Assembly: GCF_900187065.1 (NCBI RefSeq)
Contig: NZ_LT906483.1
Span: 3,968,001-4,032,000, forward strand
Reading direction: 5' to 3'
Length of the DNA: 64,000 nucleotides
Source of the DNA: Mycolicibacterium thermoresistibile
Lineage (GTDB): Bacteria > Actinomycetota > Actinomycetes > Mycobacteriales > Mycobacteriaceae
In this document: positions 36,375-44,247 of the stretch, piece after piece
Numbering within the stretch: position 1 is the stretch's first letter
How the letters are laid out: each line of letters begins with the position of its first letter
Made by a program: the position numbers and the translations under genes
Notes under the pieces: generated by a model
The model's input: only the letters and a program-made list of their open reading frames with translations
What the model was told of the DNA's origin: nothing
The model's database searches: none

Positions 36375-36505
36375 CTGGCTGCCCTTTCTGTTCAACGCAG
36401 CAAGCTTAGGCGCGGCGCGCTCCCATCCCCGGGAGACACGGCCGGGGAGCGGCCGACTGTTTCCCGGGTTACAGATGTCGGGCTATGTCAAGGAGTTACG
36501 GCAAG

Positions 36506-36544
36506 GCGTCATGTCAGGGCGTCATGTCAGGGCGTCATGTCAGG
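36506..36544. repeat. 13-bp tandem repeat x3 over a stop codon
   Basis: Three exact copies of GCGTCATGTCAGG. The stop codon of the dehydrogenase gene on the minus strand (36535-36537) lies inside the third copy. The repeat extends outward from the gene end and probably arose by duplication of the stop-codon region. Confidence 0.8.
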
Positions 36545-37986
36545 GCTATGTACTTGGTCTCCAGATATTCCTCGATGCCCTCGGTGCCACCCTCCCGGCC
36601 GAACCCGGATTCCTTGATTCCGCCGAACGGGGCGGCGGCGTCGCTGATCACGCCGCGGTTGACACCGACCATCCCGGACTCGATCGCCTCGGCCACCCGC
36701 AGCGCCCGATCCAGCGAACGGGTGTAGATGTAGGCGGCCAAACCGTATTCGGTGTCGTTCGCCGCGGCGATGCCCTCCTCTTCGGTGTCGAATCCGACGA
36801 TCGGGGCGACCGGACCGAACACCTCCTCCTTGAGGATGCGCGCGTCGGCCGACACGTCGGTCAACACGGTCGCCGGGTAGAACCAGCCGGGGCCGTCGGG
36901 CACGGTGCCGCCGACCGCGACCGTCGCCCCCCGCTCGACCGCGTCGGTGACCAGTTCCACGACGGTGTCGCGCTGTTGGGCGTTGATCAGCGGCCCCAGC
37001 GTCGACGACCCGTCGAGCCCGTTGCCGAGGGTCACCTCGCTCATCCGTTTGACCAGCTTCTCGGTGAACTCCTCGCGCACCGCGTTGGCGACGTGGAACC
37101 GGTTGGCGGCGGTGCAGGCCTCGCCGCCGTTGCGCATCTTGGCCAGCATCGCGCCGTCCACCGCGGCGTCGATGTCGGCGTCGTCGAACACGATGAACGG
37201 CGCGTTGCCGCCCAGCTCCATCGAGGTGCGCAGCAGTTTCGCACTGGCCTGCTGGGCCAGCGCCTTCCCCACCCCGGTGGACCCGGTGAAGGTGAGTTTG
37301 CGCAGCCGGCCGTCACCGATCAGCGCCTCGGTGAGCGGGCGCGGGTTGCTGGTCGGCAGCACCGACAACACCCCCTTGGGCAGCCCGGCCTCGTCGATCA
37401 GCTTGGCCAGCAACAACATCGTCAACGGGGTTTCCTGCGCGGGTTTGACGATCATCGTGCAGCCGGCGGCCAGCGCCGGGCCGATCTTGCGGGTGCCCAT
37501 GGCCAGCGGGAAGTTCCACGGGGTGATCGCGTAACACGGGCCGACGGCCTGTTTGGTGACCAGGATGCGGCCGTTGCCGGCCGGGCTCGGGGTGTAGCGG
37601 CCGCCGATGCGGACCGCCTCTTCGGCGAACCACCGGAAGAACTCCGCGCCGTAGGCGACCTCGCCCTTGCTCTCGGCCACCACCTTGCCCATCTCCAGGG
37701 TCATCAGGGTGGCGATGTCGTCGGCGCGGGCGGTGATCGCCTCGAAGGCCGCGCGCAGGATCTCGCCGCGCCGCCGCGGCGCGGTAGCCGCCCACTCCTG
37801 CTGCACCGCACAGGCGGCGTCCAGCGCGGCGGCGGCGTCGGCCGCGGAGGCGTCGGCGACGGTGGTCAGCACCGAATCGTCGGCCGGGTTGCGCACTTCG
37901 AACGTCGACGTGCCGGCCCGTTCCTCACCGCCGATCCACAATCCGGTGGGAACCGACGCCAACAGTTGCTCGACCCTGGAATCCAT
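36535..37986 (-). CDS. NAD(P)-dependent succinate-semialdehyde dehydrogenase
   Basis: 483-residue aldehyde dehydrogenase. ITPWNFPLAMGTRKIGPALA is the cofactor-binding block, MELGGNAPFIVFDDADID carries the general-base Glu, and GGEACTAANR the catalytic Cys. KESGFGREGGTEGIEEYLETK at the end is typical of the GabD class, which oxidises succinate semialdehyde to succinate (GABA shunt). ATG 37986 (MDSRVEQL) is chosen; the longer in-frame start at 38070 would run into the pgi 5' end. Divergent from pgi with about 50 bases between starts. Confidence 0.92.
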   Translation of the reverse strand: MDSRVEQLLASVPTGLWIGGEERAGTSTFEVRNPADDSVLTTVADASAADAAAALDAACAVQQEWAATAPRRRGEILRAAFEAITARADDIATLMTLEMGKVVAESKGEVAYGAEFFRWFAEEAVRIGGRYTPSPAGNGRILVTKQAVGPCYAITPWNFPLAMGTRKIGPALAAGCTMIVKPAQETPLTMLLLAKLIDEAGLPKGVLSVLPTSNPRPLTEALIGDGRLRKLTFTGSTGVGKALAQQASAKLLRTSMELGGNAPFIVFDDADIDAAVDGAMLAKMRNGGEACTAANRFHVANAVREEFTEKLVKRMSEVTLGNGLDGSSTLGPLINAQQRDTVVELVTDAVERGATVAVGGTVPDGPGWFYPATVLTDVSADARILKEEVFGPVAPIVGFDTEEEGIAAANDTEYGLAAYIYTRSLDRALRVAEAIESGMVGVNRGVISDAAAPFGGIKESGFGREGGTEGIEEYLETKYIALT

Positions 37987-38035
37987 ACTGTTTGTCTTAC
38001 CCGTTCGCCCGGTTCGGCGCACTACCCTCATCGGG

Positions 38036-39703
38036 GTGAGCTCCGATTTTCCGCGTGTTTCCGATATCACCGCGACCCCGGCCTGGCAGGCCCTGAGCCG
38101 TCATCACGGTGAGATCCGTGACCGGCATCTGCGGGAGTTGTTCGCTGAGGATCCTGACCGGGGCACCGAATTGGCGTTGACCGTCGGGGATCTCTACATC
38201 GACTACAGCAAGCACCGGGTCACCCGGGAGACCCTCGGGCTGCTGGTGGAGTTGGCCCGCACCGCCGGGCTGGAGCAGCATCGGGACGCGATGTTCGCCG
38301 GTGCGCACATCAACACCTCCGAGGACCGCGCGGTGCTGCACACCGCGCTGCGGCTGCCCCGGGACGCCGAGCTGGTGGTCGACGGGCAGGACGTGGTGGC
38401 CGATGTGCACGAGGTGCTGGACCGGATGGGTGACTTCACCGACCGGTTGCGCAGCGGCGAGTGGACCGGCGCCACCGGGCAGCGCATCACCACGGTGGTC
38501 AACATCGGCATCGGCGGCTCGGATCTGGGGCCGGTGATGGTGTACGACGCGCTGCGCCACTACGCCGACGCGGGCATCTCGGCACGCTTCGTCTCCAACG
38601 TCGACCCCGCCGACCTGGTGGCCAAACTGGACGGGTTGGACCCGGCGACAACGCTTTTCATCGTCGCCTCGAAGACGTTCTCGACGCTGGAGACACTGAC
38701 GAACGCCACCGCGGCGCGCCGGTGGCTCACCGAGGCGCTGGGCGAGGACGCGGTGGCCAGACATTTCGTGGCGGTATCGACGAACCACCGGCTGGTCGAG
38801 GAGTTCGGCATCGACACCGCGAACATGTTCGGGTTCTGGGACTGGGTCGGCGGACGGTATTCAGTGGACAGCGCCATCGGGCTCAGCGTGATGGCGGTGA
38901 TCGGGCGGGAGCGGTTCGCGCAGTTCCTGGCCGGCTTCCGCACCGTCGACGAGCACTTCCGGACCGCACCGCTGGAGCGCAACGCGCCGGTGCTGCTGGG
39001 GCTGATCGGGTTGTGGTACAACAATTTCTTCGGTGCCCAGTCGCGCGCGGTGTTGCCGTACTCCAATGATCTGTCCCGGTTCGCGGCCTATCTGCAGCAG
39101 TTGACGATGGAATCGAACGGCAAGTCGGTGCGGGCCGACGGGTCCCCGGTCACCTGCGACACCGGTGCGATCTTCTGGGGCGAGCCCGGAACCAACGGCC
39201 AGCACGCGTTCTATCAGCTGCTGCATCAGGGCACCCGGTTGATTCCCGCCGATTTCATCGGATTCAGCGAGCCCACCGACGATCTGCCCACCGCCGACGG
39301 CACCGGCAGCATGCACGACCTGTTGATGAGCAACTTCTTCGCCCAGACCCAGGTGCTGGCGTTCGGCAAGACCGCCGCCCAGATCGCCGCGGAAGGGACC
39401 CCGGCCGAACTGGTCCCACACCGGGTGATGCCCGGAAACCGGCCCACCACAAGCATTCTGGGCACGAAGCTGACACCGTCGGTGGTGGGCCAGTTGATCG
39501 CGCTCTACGAGCATCAGGTGTTCACCGAAGGGGTGATCTGGGGGATCAACTCGTTCGACCAGTGGGGTGTGGAGCTGGGCAAGACCCAGGCCAAGGCGCT
39601 GCTGCCGGTGATCGCCGGCGATGAAGTGCCTCCGCCGCAATCGGATTCGTCAACCGATGCCCTGGTGCGCAGGTACCGCGCCGAGCGGGGCCGGTCCGCG
39701 TGA
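38036..39703 (+). CDS. pgi: Glucose-6-phosphate isomerase
   Basis: 555 residues, normal length. Interconverts glucose-6-phosphate and fructose-6-phosphate. Signatures: VVNIGIGGSDLGPVM, VASKTFSTLET (phosphate loop), GGRYSVDSAIGL, GEPGTNGQHAFYQLLHQGT with the catalytic Glu and His, and FDQWGVELGK near the end. GTG 38036 (MSSDFPRVSD) is the only start compatible with the family N-terminus; a long upstream frame to 37667 is antisense to the dehydrogenase. Ends in a strong nested hairpin. Confidence 0.97.
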   Translation: MSSDFPRVSDITATPAWQALSRHHGEIRDRHLRELFAEDPDRGTELALTVGDLYIDYSKHRVTRETLGLLVELARTAGLEQHRDAMFAGAHINTSEDRAVLHTALRLPRDAELVVDGQDVVADVHEVLDRMGDFTDRLRSGEWTGATGQRITTVVNIGIGGSDLGPVMVYDALRHYADAGISARFVSNVDPADLVAKLDGLDPATTLFIVASKTFSTLETLTNATAARRWLTEALGEDAVARHFVAVSTNHRLVEEFGIDTANMFGFWDWVGGRYSVDSAIGLSVMAVIGRERFAQFLAGFRTVDEHFRTAPLERNAPVLLGLIGLWYNNFFGAQSRAVLPYSNDLSRFAAYLQQLTMESNGKSVRADGSPVTCDTGAIFWGEPGTNGQHAFYQLLHQGTRLIPADFIGFSEPTDDLPTADGTGSMHDLLMSNFFAQTQVLAFGKTAAQIAAEGTPAELVPHRVMPGNRPTTSILGTKLTPSVVGQLIALYEHQVFTEGVIWGINSFDQWGVELGKTQAKALLPVIAGDEVPPPQSDSSTDALVRRYRAERGRSA

Positions 39704-39750
39704 TTTCGGCGTGCTGACGGTCGCTGAGCGACCGCCGGCACGCCGAAATC
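39702..39750. terminator. Bidirectional nested hairpin between convergent genes
   Basis: GATTTCGGCGTGC (39702-39714) pairs exactly with GCACGCCGAAATC (39738-39750), enclosing a second stem GGTCGCT-G-AGCGACC (39719-39733). It begins within the pgi stop codon and ends 2 bases before the stop of the convergent membrane-protein gene. Likely terminator for both directions; the A/T-rich ends give a short U run on either strand. Confidence 0.75.
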
Positions 39751-39751
39751 C

Positions 39752-40315
39752 CTAGGTGGCGTCGGGATCGGGCCGGGTCCAGGCCAGGATCATCACCGGC
39801 AGGCATCCGCCGATCAGCAGCGCCGCCAGCGCCATCATCCCGCCCGCATAGGCCATGTCGAGCGCGGTGCGGGCGTCGACGTCGCGCATGATCGTCGACA
39901 TCATGATGAGGTAGAGGATCGGCAGCAGCACCAGGTTCTGTGTCACGGTCAGGCCGATCGACCGGGCGTTGTTGCGCTGCTGGATCTCGTATTCGTCGAG
40001 CACGGCCGGCGGTGCGTCACCTTGGCGGCCGGACACGATCTGCAACACCAAAAACGTCGGGAAGAAGACCAGGGTGGCCGGCAGCCAGACCAGGGCCGCC
40101 TGACGGAAACCCAGGGCGCACACCACACCGACGACGGCCATCGTCGCCAGCGACAGCGCCAGGATGACGACGAGCATCCGGCGCCGGCGCTGGGTGCGCC
40201 ACCCCGGAAGGGCGTGGAAATAGGTGCGCTCATTCTTGAGGAACCGCCGGGCGCGGTAGTCCTGGTAACGGTCGAGCAGGGTGGGGCCGGACGTTCGGGG
40301 GGTTCGGTCAGGCAT
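39752..40315 (-). CDS. Membrane protein co-transcribed with XRE regulator
   Basis: About 187 residues from ATG 40315. A basic N-terminal segment (RYQDYRARRFLKNERTYFHA) is followed by four hydrophobic helices (MLVVILALSLATMAVVGVV, ALVWLPATLVFFPTFLVLQI, NLVLLPILYLIMMSTIM, GGMMALAALLIGGCLPVMIL). It overlaps the upstream XRE gene by 8 bases. The pair (XRE regulator plus small multi-spanning protein) is common in Actinobacteria; function unknown. Confidence 0.75.
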   Translation of the reverse strand: MPDRTPRTSGPTLLDRYQDYRARRFLKNERTYFHALPGWRTQRRRRMLVVILALSLATMAVVGVVCALGFRQAALVWLPATLVFFPTFLVLQIVSGRQGDAPPAVLDEYEIQQRNNARSIGLTVTQNLVLLPILYLIMMSTIMRDVDARTALDMAYAGGMMALAALLIGGCLPVMILAWTRPDPDAT

Positions 40316-40601
40316 GGGAAGTCCCTTCGTGCGGTCGTCCGTCCTTTCGGTAGAGCTCGGTCGACAACGGGGTGAACGGTTCGCGCGAGAACACGGCCTC
40401 GACCGGGAGATCGAACACCGCACAGATACGAAACGCCAGGTCGAGGCTGGGATAGTGATCGCCCCGTTCCAGCGCGCCGACGGTCTGCGGGTTGACGTCG
40501 ATCAGTTCCGCGAGCTGCGCGCGAGACATCTGCCGCTCCGCGCGCAGGACCGCGATGCGGTTGTAGATCGGGGACGTCTTACCCCGTCTGACCGGACTCA
40601 T
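40308..40601 (-). CDS. XRE family helix-turn-helix regulator
   Basis: 97 residues. The Cro/C1-type HTH covers residues about 12-65 (YNRIAVLRAERQMSRAQLAE, LIDVNPQTVGALERGDHYPS). The VEAVFSREPFTPLS C-terminal piece is typical of small stand-alone regulators that pair with a membrane protein. ATG 40601 (MSPVRRGKT) has no ribosome site, so it may be a leaderless message; the ATG is preceded by the palindrome at 40602. Probably represses its own two-gene operon. Confidence 0.85.
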   Translation of the reverse strand: MSPVRRGKTSPIYNRIAVLRAERQMSRAQLAELIDVNPQTVGALERGDHYPSLDLAFRICAVFDLPVEAVFSREPFTPLSTELYRKDGRPHEGTSHA

Positions 40602-40616
40602 ACAACTAAGTGTTGT
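40602..40616. promoter_or_regulatory. Palindrome at XRE gene start, likely autoregulatory operator
   Basis: ACAAC-TAAGT-GTTGT, two 5-base arms with a 5-base spacer, abutting the XRE start codon. Position and symmetry suit self-repression by the XRE protein. Confidence 0.45.
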
Positions 40617-40659
40617 GTTTTCCCAACGATCTGTCAATGAAAATTTCAAATCGTTGGCG

Positions 40660-40970
40660 ATATCTTGTGAGCGCGGTCGGCGAGCGGACACCTGCGGCGT
40701 CGAGTGTGCGGTGGTGGCGCCGAGCGTGCGGACGCTGACCCGACCGTGTCCGCACGCAGCGTCACGGCTCGAAAACGCACCGTAGCGGCACACTCGACGC
40801 GGTTCTCACACGCTCGAGACGGCCAGGGCACACTCGACGCCGTCAACTCACGGTCGCCGCAGCCAGGACGCGCTCGTCGCGACCGACACTCGTCGCGACC
40901 GACACCCGACACATGCCCGGCACATGCCCGATGTATGCCCGGTGCAGGGTGCTCGCCAAACCGGTCCGCA
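40660..40970. repeat. Repeat-rich intergenic region without a gene
   Basis: The 414 bases between the XRE start and the HtrA stop hold no convincing gene. They contain GTCGAGTGTGC in one orientation (about 40698) and GGCACACTCGACG in the other (about 40788 and 40828), a direct repeat of CGTCGCGACCGACAC (about 40878 and 40894), and three ACATGCCCG/TATGCCCG units at 40913-40942. These look like dispersed short mycobacterial intergenic repeats. Confidence 0.55.
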
Positions 40971-41015
40971 TGCCGAGAACGCACGTCGCGGCACGCCCGC
41001 CGGACCAGAGCAGCG

Positions 41016-42098
41016 TCAGTTGCGGGAACCGACCGTCAGCGTCACCTGTTGACGTTGCCCGCCGCGGATGAACACCACCTGCACCCGGGCTCCCGGCCGG
41101 GACTGCCGCAGGGCGGTCAGCAGATCCTCGACGTTGCGCACCTGCTTACCGTCGAATTCGACGATCACATCGCCCGGCCGCAGCCCGGCCTCCGCCGCGG
41201 GCGCGCCCCGGTCGACCACGGTGACCAGCGCCCCGTCCTCGGCGCCCACATTGAGCTGCCGGCGGATCGACGGGGTCAGCCGGGCCAGCGACACCCCCAG
41301 GAACGGATGGGTGACCCGGCCGTCGGCCAGCATCTGGTCGGCGGCGTCGATCGCGGTGGCCGCCGGAATGGCGAATCCCAATGACACCGCGCCCAATTCG
41401 GGTGGGATGTAGGCCTCGTTGATGCCGACGACCCGCCCGTCCACGTCGAGCAGGGCACCGCCCGAGTTACCCGGCGAGATCGGCGCGTCGGTCTGGATGA
41501 GGTCGATCAGCGACTGGGTCGAGGTCCCCGATCCGGGGATGGCGCGGTTCAACCCGGAGATCACCCCGGCGGTCACGGTGTTCTCGAAACCCAGCGGGCT
41601 GCCGATCGCGACGGCCCACTCCCCCGGTCGCGGCAGTTCGGTGCGGAACTCCGGCACCGGCAGGTTTCCGCGTTGCGAGCGCACCACCGCCAGATCGGTG
41701 ATGGTGTCGGTGGCCAACACCTCGCCGGCCGCCTCCTCCCGGTCGGCGAAGGTCAGTACGACCTCGCGGGCCCGGCCGACGACATGGGCGTTGGTGATGA
41801 TGATGTTCGGGCGGTAGACCACCCCGCTGCCCACCCCGTCGCCGGTGCGCACCGTGACCACGCTCGGGCCGACGCGTTCCACCACATCGGCGAAACCGGC
41901 GGCGGGTCCGACCGGCCCCGACGGCGTCGACGGCCCGGTGGGCGCCTCGGTGGTGGTCGCGGGCGCCTCGGGGGTGGTGGTCGCGCTGTTCCTGCGGGTG
42001 TCGACGGGCAGGCAGCCGGTCACGGTGAGCGCCACGACGGCGCCGATCGACACCAGCGCCACCGACACCCGGCGCGGCACCGGCCCCAAGCGGCTCAT
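41016..42098 (-). CDS. HtrA-like trypsin/PDZ serine protease, lipoprotein
   Basis: 360 residues. Signal with lipobox LTVTGC near residue 30, so the protein is anchored outside the membrane. A Pro/Thr-rich linker is followed by the protease domain with all three catalytic residues: His in TNAHVVG, Asp in TDTITDLAVV, Ser in SPGNSGGALL. A C-terminal PDZ domain follows (GAPAAEAGLRPGDVIVEFDG). Such proteases degrade misfolded envelope proteins or process specific substrates. ATG 42098 has GAGGAG 6 bases upstream and overlaps the SDR stop (ATGA), so it is translationally coupled to the SDR. Confidence 0.93.
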   Translation of the reverse strand: MSRLGPVPRRVSVALVSIGAVVALTVTGCLPVDTRRNSATTTPEAPATTTEAPTGPSTPSGPVGPAAGFADVVERVGPSVVTVRTGDGVGSGVVYRPNIIITNAHVVGRAREVVLTFADREEAAGEVLATDTITDLAVVRSQRGNLPVPEFRTELPRPGEWAVAIGSPLGFENTVTAGVISGLNRAIPGSGTSTQSLIDLIQTDAPISPGNSGGALLDVDGRVVGINEAYIPPELGAVSLGFAIPAATAIDAADQMLADGRVTHPFLGVSLARLTPSIRRQLNVGAEDGALVTVVDRGAPAAEAGLRPGDVIVEFDGKQVRNVEDLLTALRQSRPGARVQVVFIRGGQRQQVTLTVGSRN

Positions 42099-42856
42099 GC
42101 GAATCTCCTCAACATCGACACCGGCACCATCTTGAACAACCGGGCCAGAGGGCGCCACGGCCACCCCGGCACGACGGCGTGTCCGACTTCGCGTTCGATG
42201 GCCGCCACCATCGCCCGCACCCCGGTTCCGGTGTCGACCATCAGCATCGTGGACTGCGAGCGCGCCGTCATCTCCGATTCGATGTAGCCGGGTTCGAGCA
42301 CGGTGATCCTGATCGGCCCGGACCGGTACTCGGCGCGCAGCGACTCGCCCAGTGACGACACCCCCGCCTTGCTGGCGGCGTAGGCGGCCTTCACCCCCGG
42401 CACACCGCGGCGCGCGAGCACGGATGAGATCAGCACCAGATGCCCGCCGCCGGCCGACGTGAACATCTCGATCGCGGCCTCGATCTGGGCGAGGGCGCCG
42501 AGCAGGTTCGTCTCGATCGTCGCGCGGTTGACCGCCGGCCGCCCCGAGCCCAGCGGGGCGCCCTTGCCCAGCCCGGCGTTGACGATGACGCGGTCGATGC
42601 CGCCCAGTTCGTCGGCCAGCTCGCCGAACACCTTCGGCACCCGGTCGTGGTCGGTGACGTCGAGCCCCGCCACCGCGACGGTGATGCCGGGATAACGGTC
42701 GAGCAGCTCGTCGCGCAATTCGTGCAGACGGTCGACGCGACGTGCGCACAACGCCAGGTCACGTCCCTCGGCGGCGAACGCCCGGGCCATCCCCGCGCCC
42801 AGACCCGAACTCGCGCCGGTGATCAGGATCCGTTGTCGTGTCTTCTGGGACGTCAT
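42095..42856 (-). CDS. SDR family oxidoreductase (Rv0945 type)
   Basis: 253 residues. Cofactor loop GASSGLGAGMARAF, NAGLGKGAPLG, and catalytic AYAASKAGVSSL. The C-terminus (PLARLFKMVPVSMLRRF) is hydrophobic and basic, as in membrane-associated SDRs of the mycobacterial YqjQ-like group. ATG 42856. Co-transcribed with the HtrA lipoprotein downstream, overlapping by 4 bases. Matches M. tuberculosis Rv0945 by position between pgi and the Fpg-like gene. Confidence 0.9.
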   Translation of the reverse strand: MTSQKTRQRILITGASSGLGAGMARAFAAEGRDLALCARRVDRLHELRDELLDRYPGITVAVAGLDVTDHDRVPKVFGELADELGGIDRVIVNAGLGKGAPLGSGRPAVNRATIETNLLGALAQIEAAIEMFTSAGGGHLVLISSVLARRGVPGVKAAYAASKAGVSSLGESLRAEYRSGPIRITVLEPGYIESEMTARSQSTMLMVDTGTGVRAMVAAIEREVGHAVVPGWPWRPLARLFKMVPVSMLRRFA

Positions 42857-42879
42857 CTGGGACAAGTTACTCCCGCAAC

Positions 42880-43749
42880 CTACTTCAGCAACTTCGACAT
42901 CCGACGGTCGGCGAGGATCCTGCCGCCGGTCTGGCAGGTCGGGCAGTACTGGAACGACTTGTCGGCGAACGACACCTCGCGCACCGAGTCGCCGCACACC
43001 GGACACGGGAGCCCGGTGCGGCCGTGCACCCGCAACCCGGCCCGCTTCTCCCCCTTGAGCGTGGCCGCCTGCTGGCCCACCGACCGCTGCACCGCGTCGG
43101 TGAGCACCCCGATCATCGCCTCGTGCAGGGCGTCGAGTTGCGGTGCGGTCAGGCGGTTCGCGGTGGCGAACGGGGACAGCCGCGCGGTGTGCAGGATCTC
43201 GTCGCTGTAGGCGTTGCCGATTCCGGCGATGACCTTCTGATCGGTGAGCACGGTCTTGATCCGGCCGGTGCTCCTGCCCAGCAGTTCGGCGAGCGTGTCC
43301 CGGTCGACGTCGAGGGCGTCCGGCCCGAGCGCGGCGATACCGGGTACCTGCGCGGGGTCGTCGACCACCCATACGGCGAGCCGCTTCTGGGTGCCGGCCT
43401 CGGTGAGGTCGAAGCCGATCCCGGCCGGTTCGGCCCCGTCGCCGACGTGCACCCGCAGCGCGATCGGCCCCTTGCCGGGTCGCAGCGGGGTGGTGGACAA
43501 CTTGTCCGACCAGCGCAACCAGCCCGCCCGGGACAGGTGGGTGACCAGATGGAGCTCTGCGCACCGCACACCGAGATACTTGCCCCAGCGGTGCACGTCG
43601 GTGACGGTCCGTCCGTGTAGTGCGGTGACGGGCGGGTCAAAGGTCTTGAGCGCCGAGAGCGCCGCCACGTCGATCCGCAGGATCCTCTGTCCGACCGCGT
43701 GCCGGCGCAGATGGTCGGCCAGCGCCTCCACCTCGGGCAGTTCGGGCAT
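42880..43749 (-). CDS. Fpg/Nei family DNA glycosylase
   Basis: 289 residues, full length. N-terminal MPELPEVEALAD supplies the catalytic Pro2 and Glu3. The helix-two-turn-helix is around KVIAGIGNAYSDEILH, and the C-terminal zinc finger CPVC...CPTC is intact. It excises oxidised bases (8-oxoG or oxidised pyrimidines) with AP-lyase activity. In M. tuberculosis the positional equivalent Rv0944 is a shortened gene, so this locus retains the complete form. Upstream of, and co-directional with, the SDR/HtrA pair. Confidence 0.94.
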   Translation of the reverse strand: MPELPEVEALADHLRRHAVGQRILRIDVAALSALKTFDPPVTALHGRTVTDVHRWGKYLGVRCAELHLVTHLSRAGWLRWSDKLSTTPLRPGKGPIALRVHVGDGAEPAGIGFDLTEAGTQKRLAVWVVDDPAQVPGIAALGPDALDVDRDTLAELLGRSTGRIKTVLTDQKVIAGIGNAYSDEILHTARLSPFATANRLTAPQLDALHEAMIGVLTDAVQRSVGQQAATLKGEKRAGLRVHGRTGLPCPVCGDSVREVSFADKSFQYCPTCQTGGRILADRRMSKLLK

Positions 43750-43776
43750 GCCGTCCAGTCTGCCGCAGGAACCGCG

Positions 43777-44172
43777 TCAGGTGACGCGCTTGGCGTTGCC
43801 GACCACCAGCGACAGCACCCAGCTGACGATCGACAGCACGATCGCCGCCCAGATCGCGGTCCACCAGAAGTCGTCGAGGTGCAGGCCCCACCCGGTGGTG
43901 TGCCGGGTGATCCAGGCGGTGATCCACAGCATCAGCGCGTTGACCACGATGTGGAACAGGCCCAGCGTGAGCAGGTACAGCGGGATCGACAACAGCTGCA
44001 CGACGGGTTTGATGAACGCGTTGACCAGCCCGAAGATCACCGCGACGACGAAGATGATGCCGACCCGCTCCAGGGTGTCGTCACCGCCGACGAAGCTGAG
44101 CCCGGGCACGATCAGCGTCACCACCCACAACGCGAAGCCCGTCACCGCGGCCCGGAGCAGGAATGCGCCCAT
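43777..44172 (-). CDS. Phage holin family IV-type membrane protein
   Basis: 131 residues, four transmembrane helices: AVTGFALWVVTLIVPGLSF, RVGIIFVVAVIFGLVNAFI, PLYLLTLGLFHIVVNALMLW and TAIWAAIVLSIVSWVLSLVVG. NAFIKPVVQLLSIPLYLLTLG is the signature of the PF04020 family, present in most Actinobacteria outside phages, function not established. ATG 44172. No phage genes nearby, so the holin label is only by family. Confidence 0.87.
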   Translation of the reverse strand: MGAFLLRAAVTGFALWVVTLIVPGLSFVGGDDTLERVGIIFVVAVIFGLVNAFIKPVVQLLSIPLYLLTLGLFHIVVNALMLWITAWITRHTTGWGLHLDDFWWTAIWAAIVLSIVSWVLSLVVGNAKRVT

Positions 44173-44247
44173 GACGTGATCTTGTCACGGCATCGCGCCG
44201 CACGGCTCGGATGGCACGTCGCGCGCATTACGGGGAGGATCGGCACC

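Noticed and set aside
34356..36617. Open frame of about 750 codons on the plus strand
   Set aside because: Antisense to the acyltransferase gene; Arg/Gln/His-rich without structure.
43777..44172. Holin as a sign of prophage
   Set aside because: The PF04020 family is chromosomal in Actinobacteria and no phage gene lies nearby.
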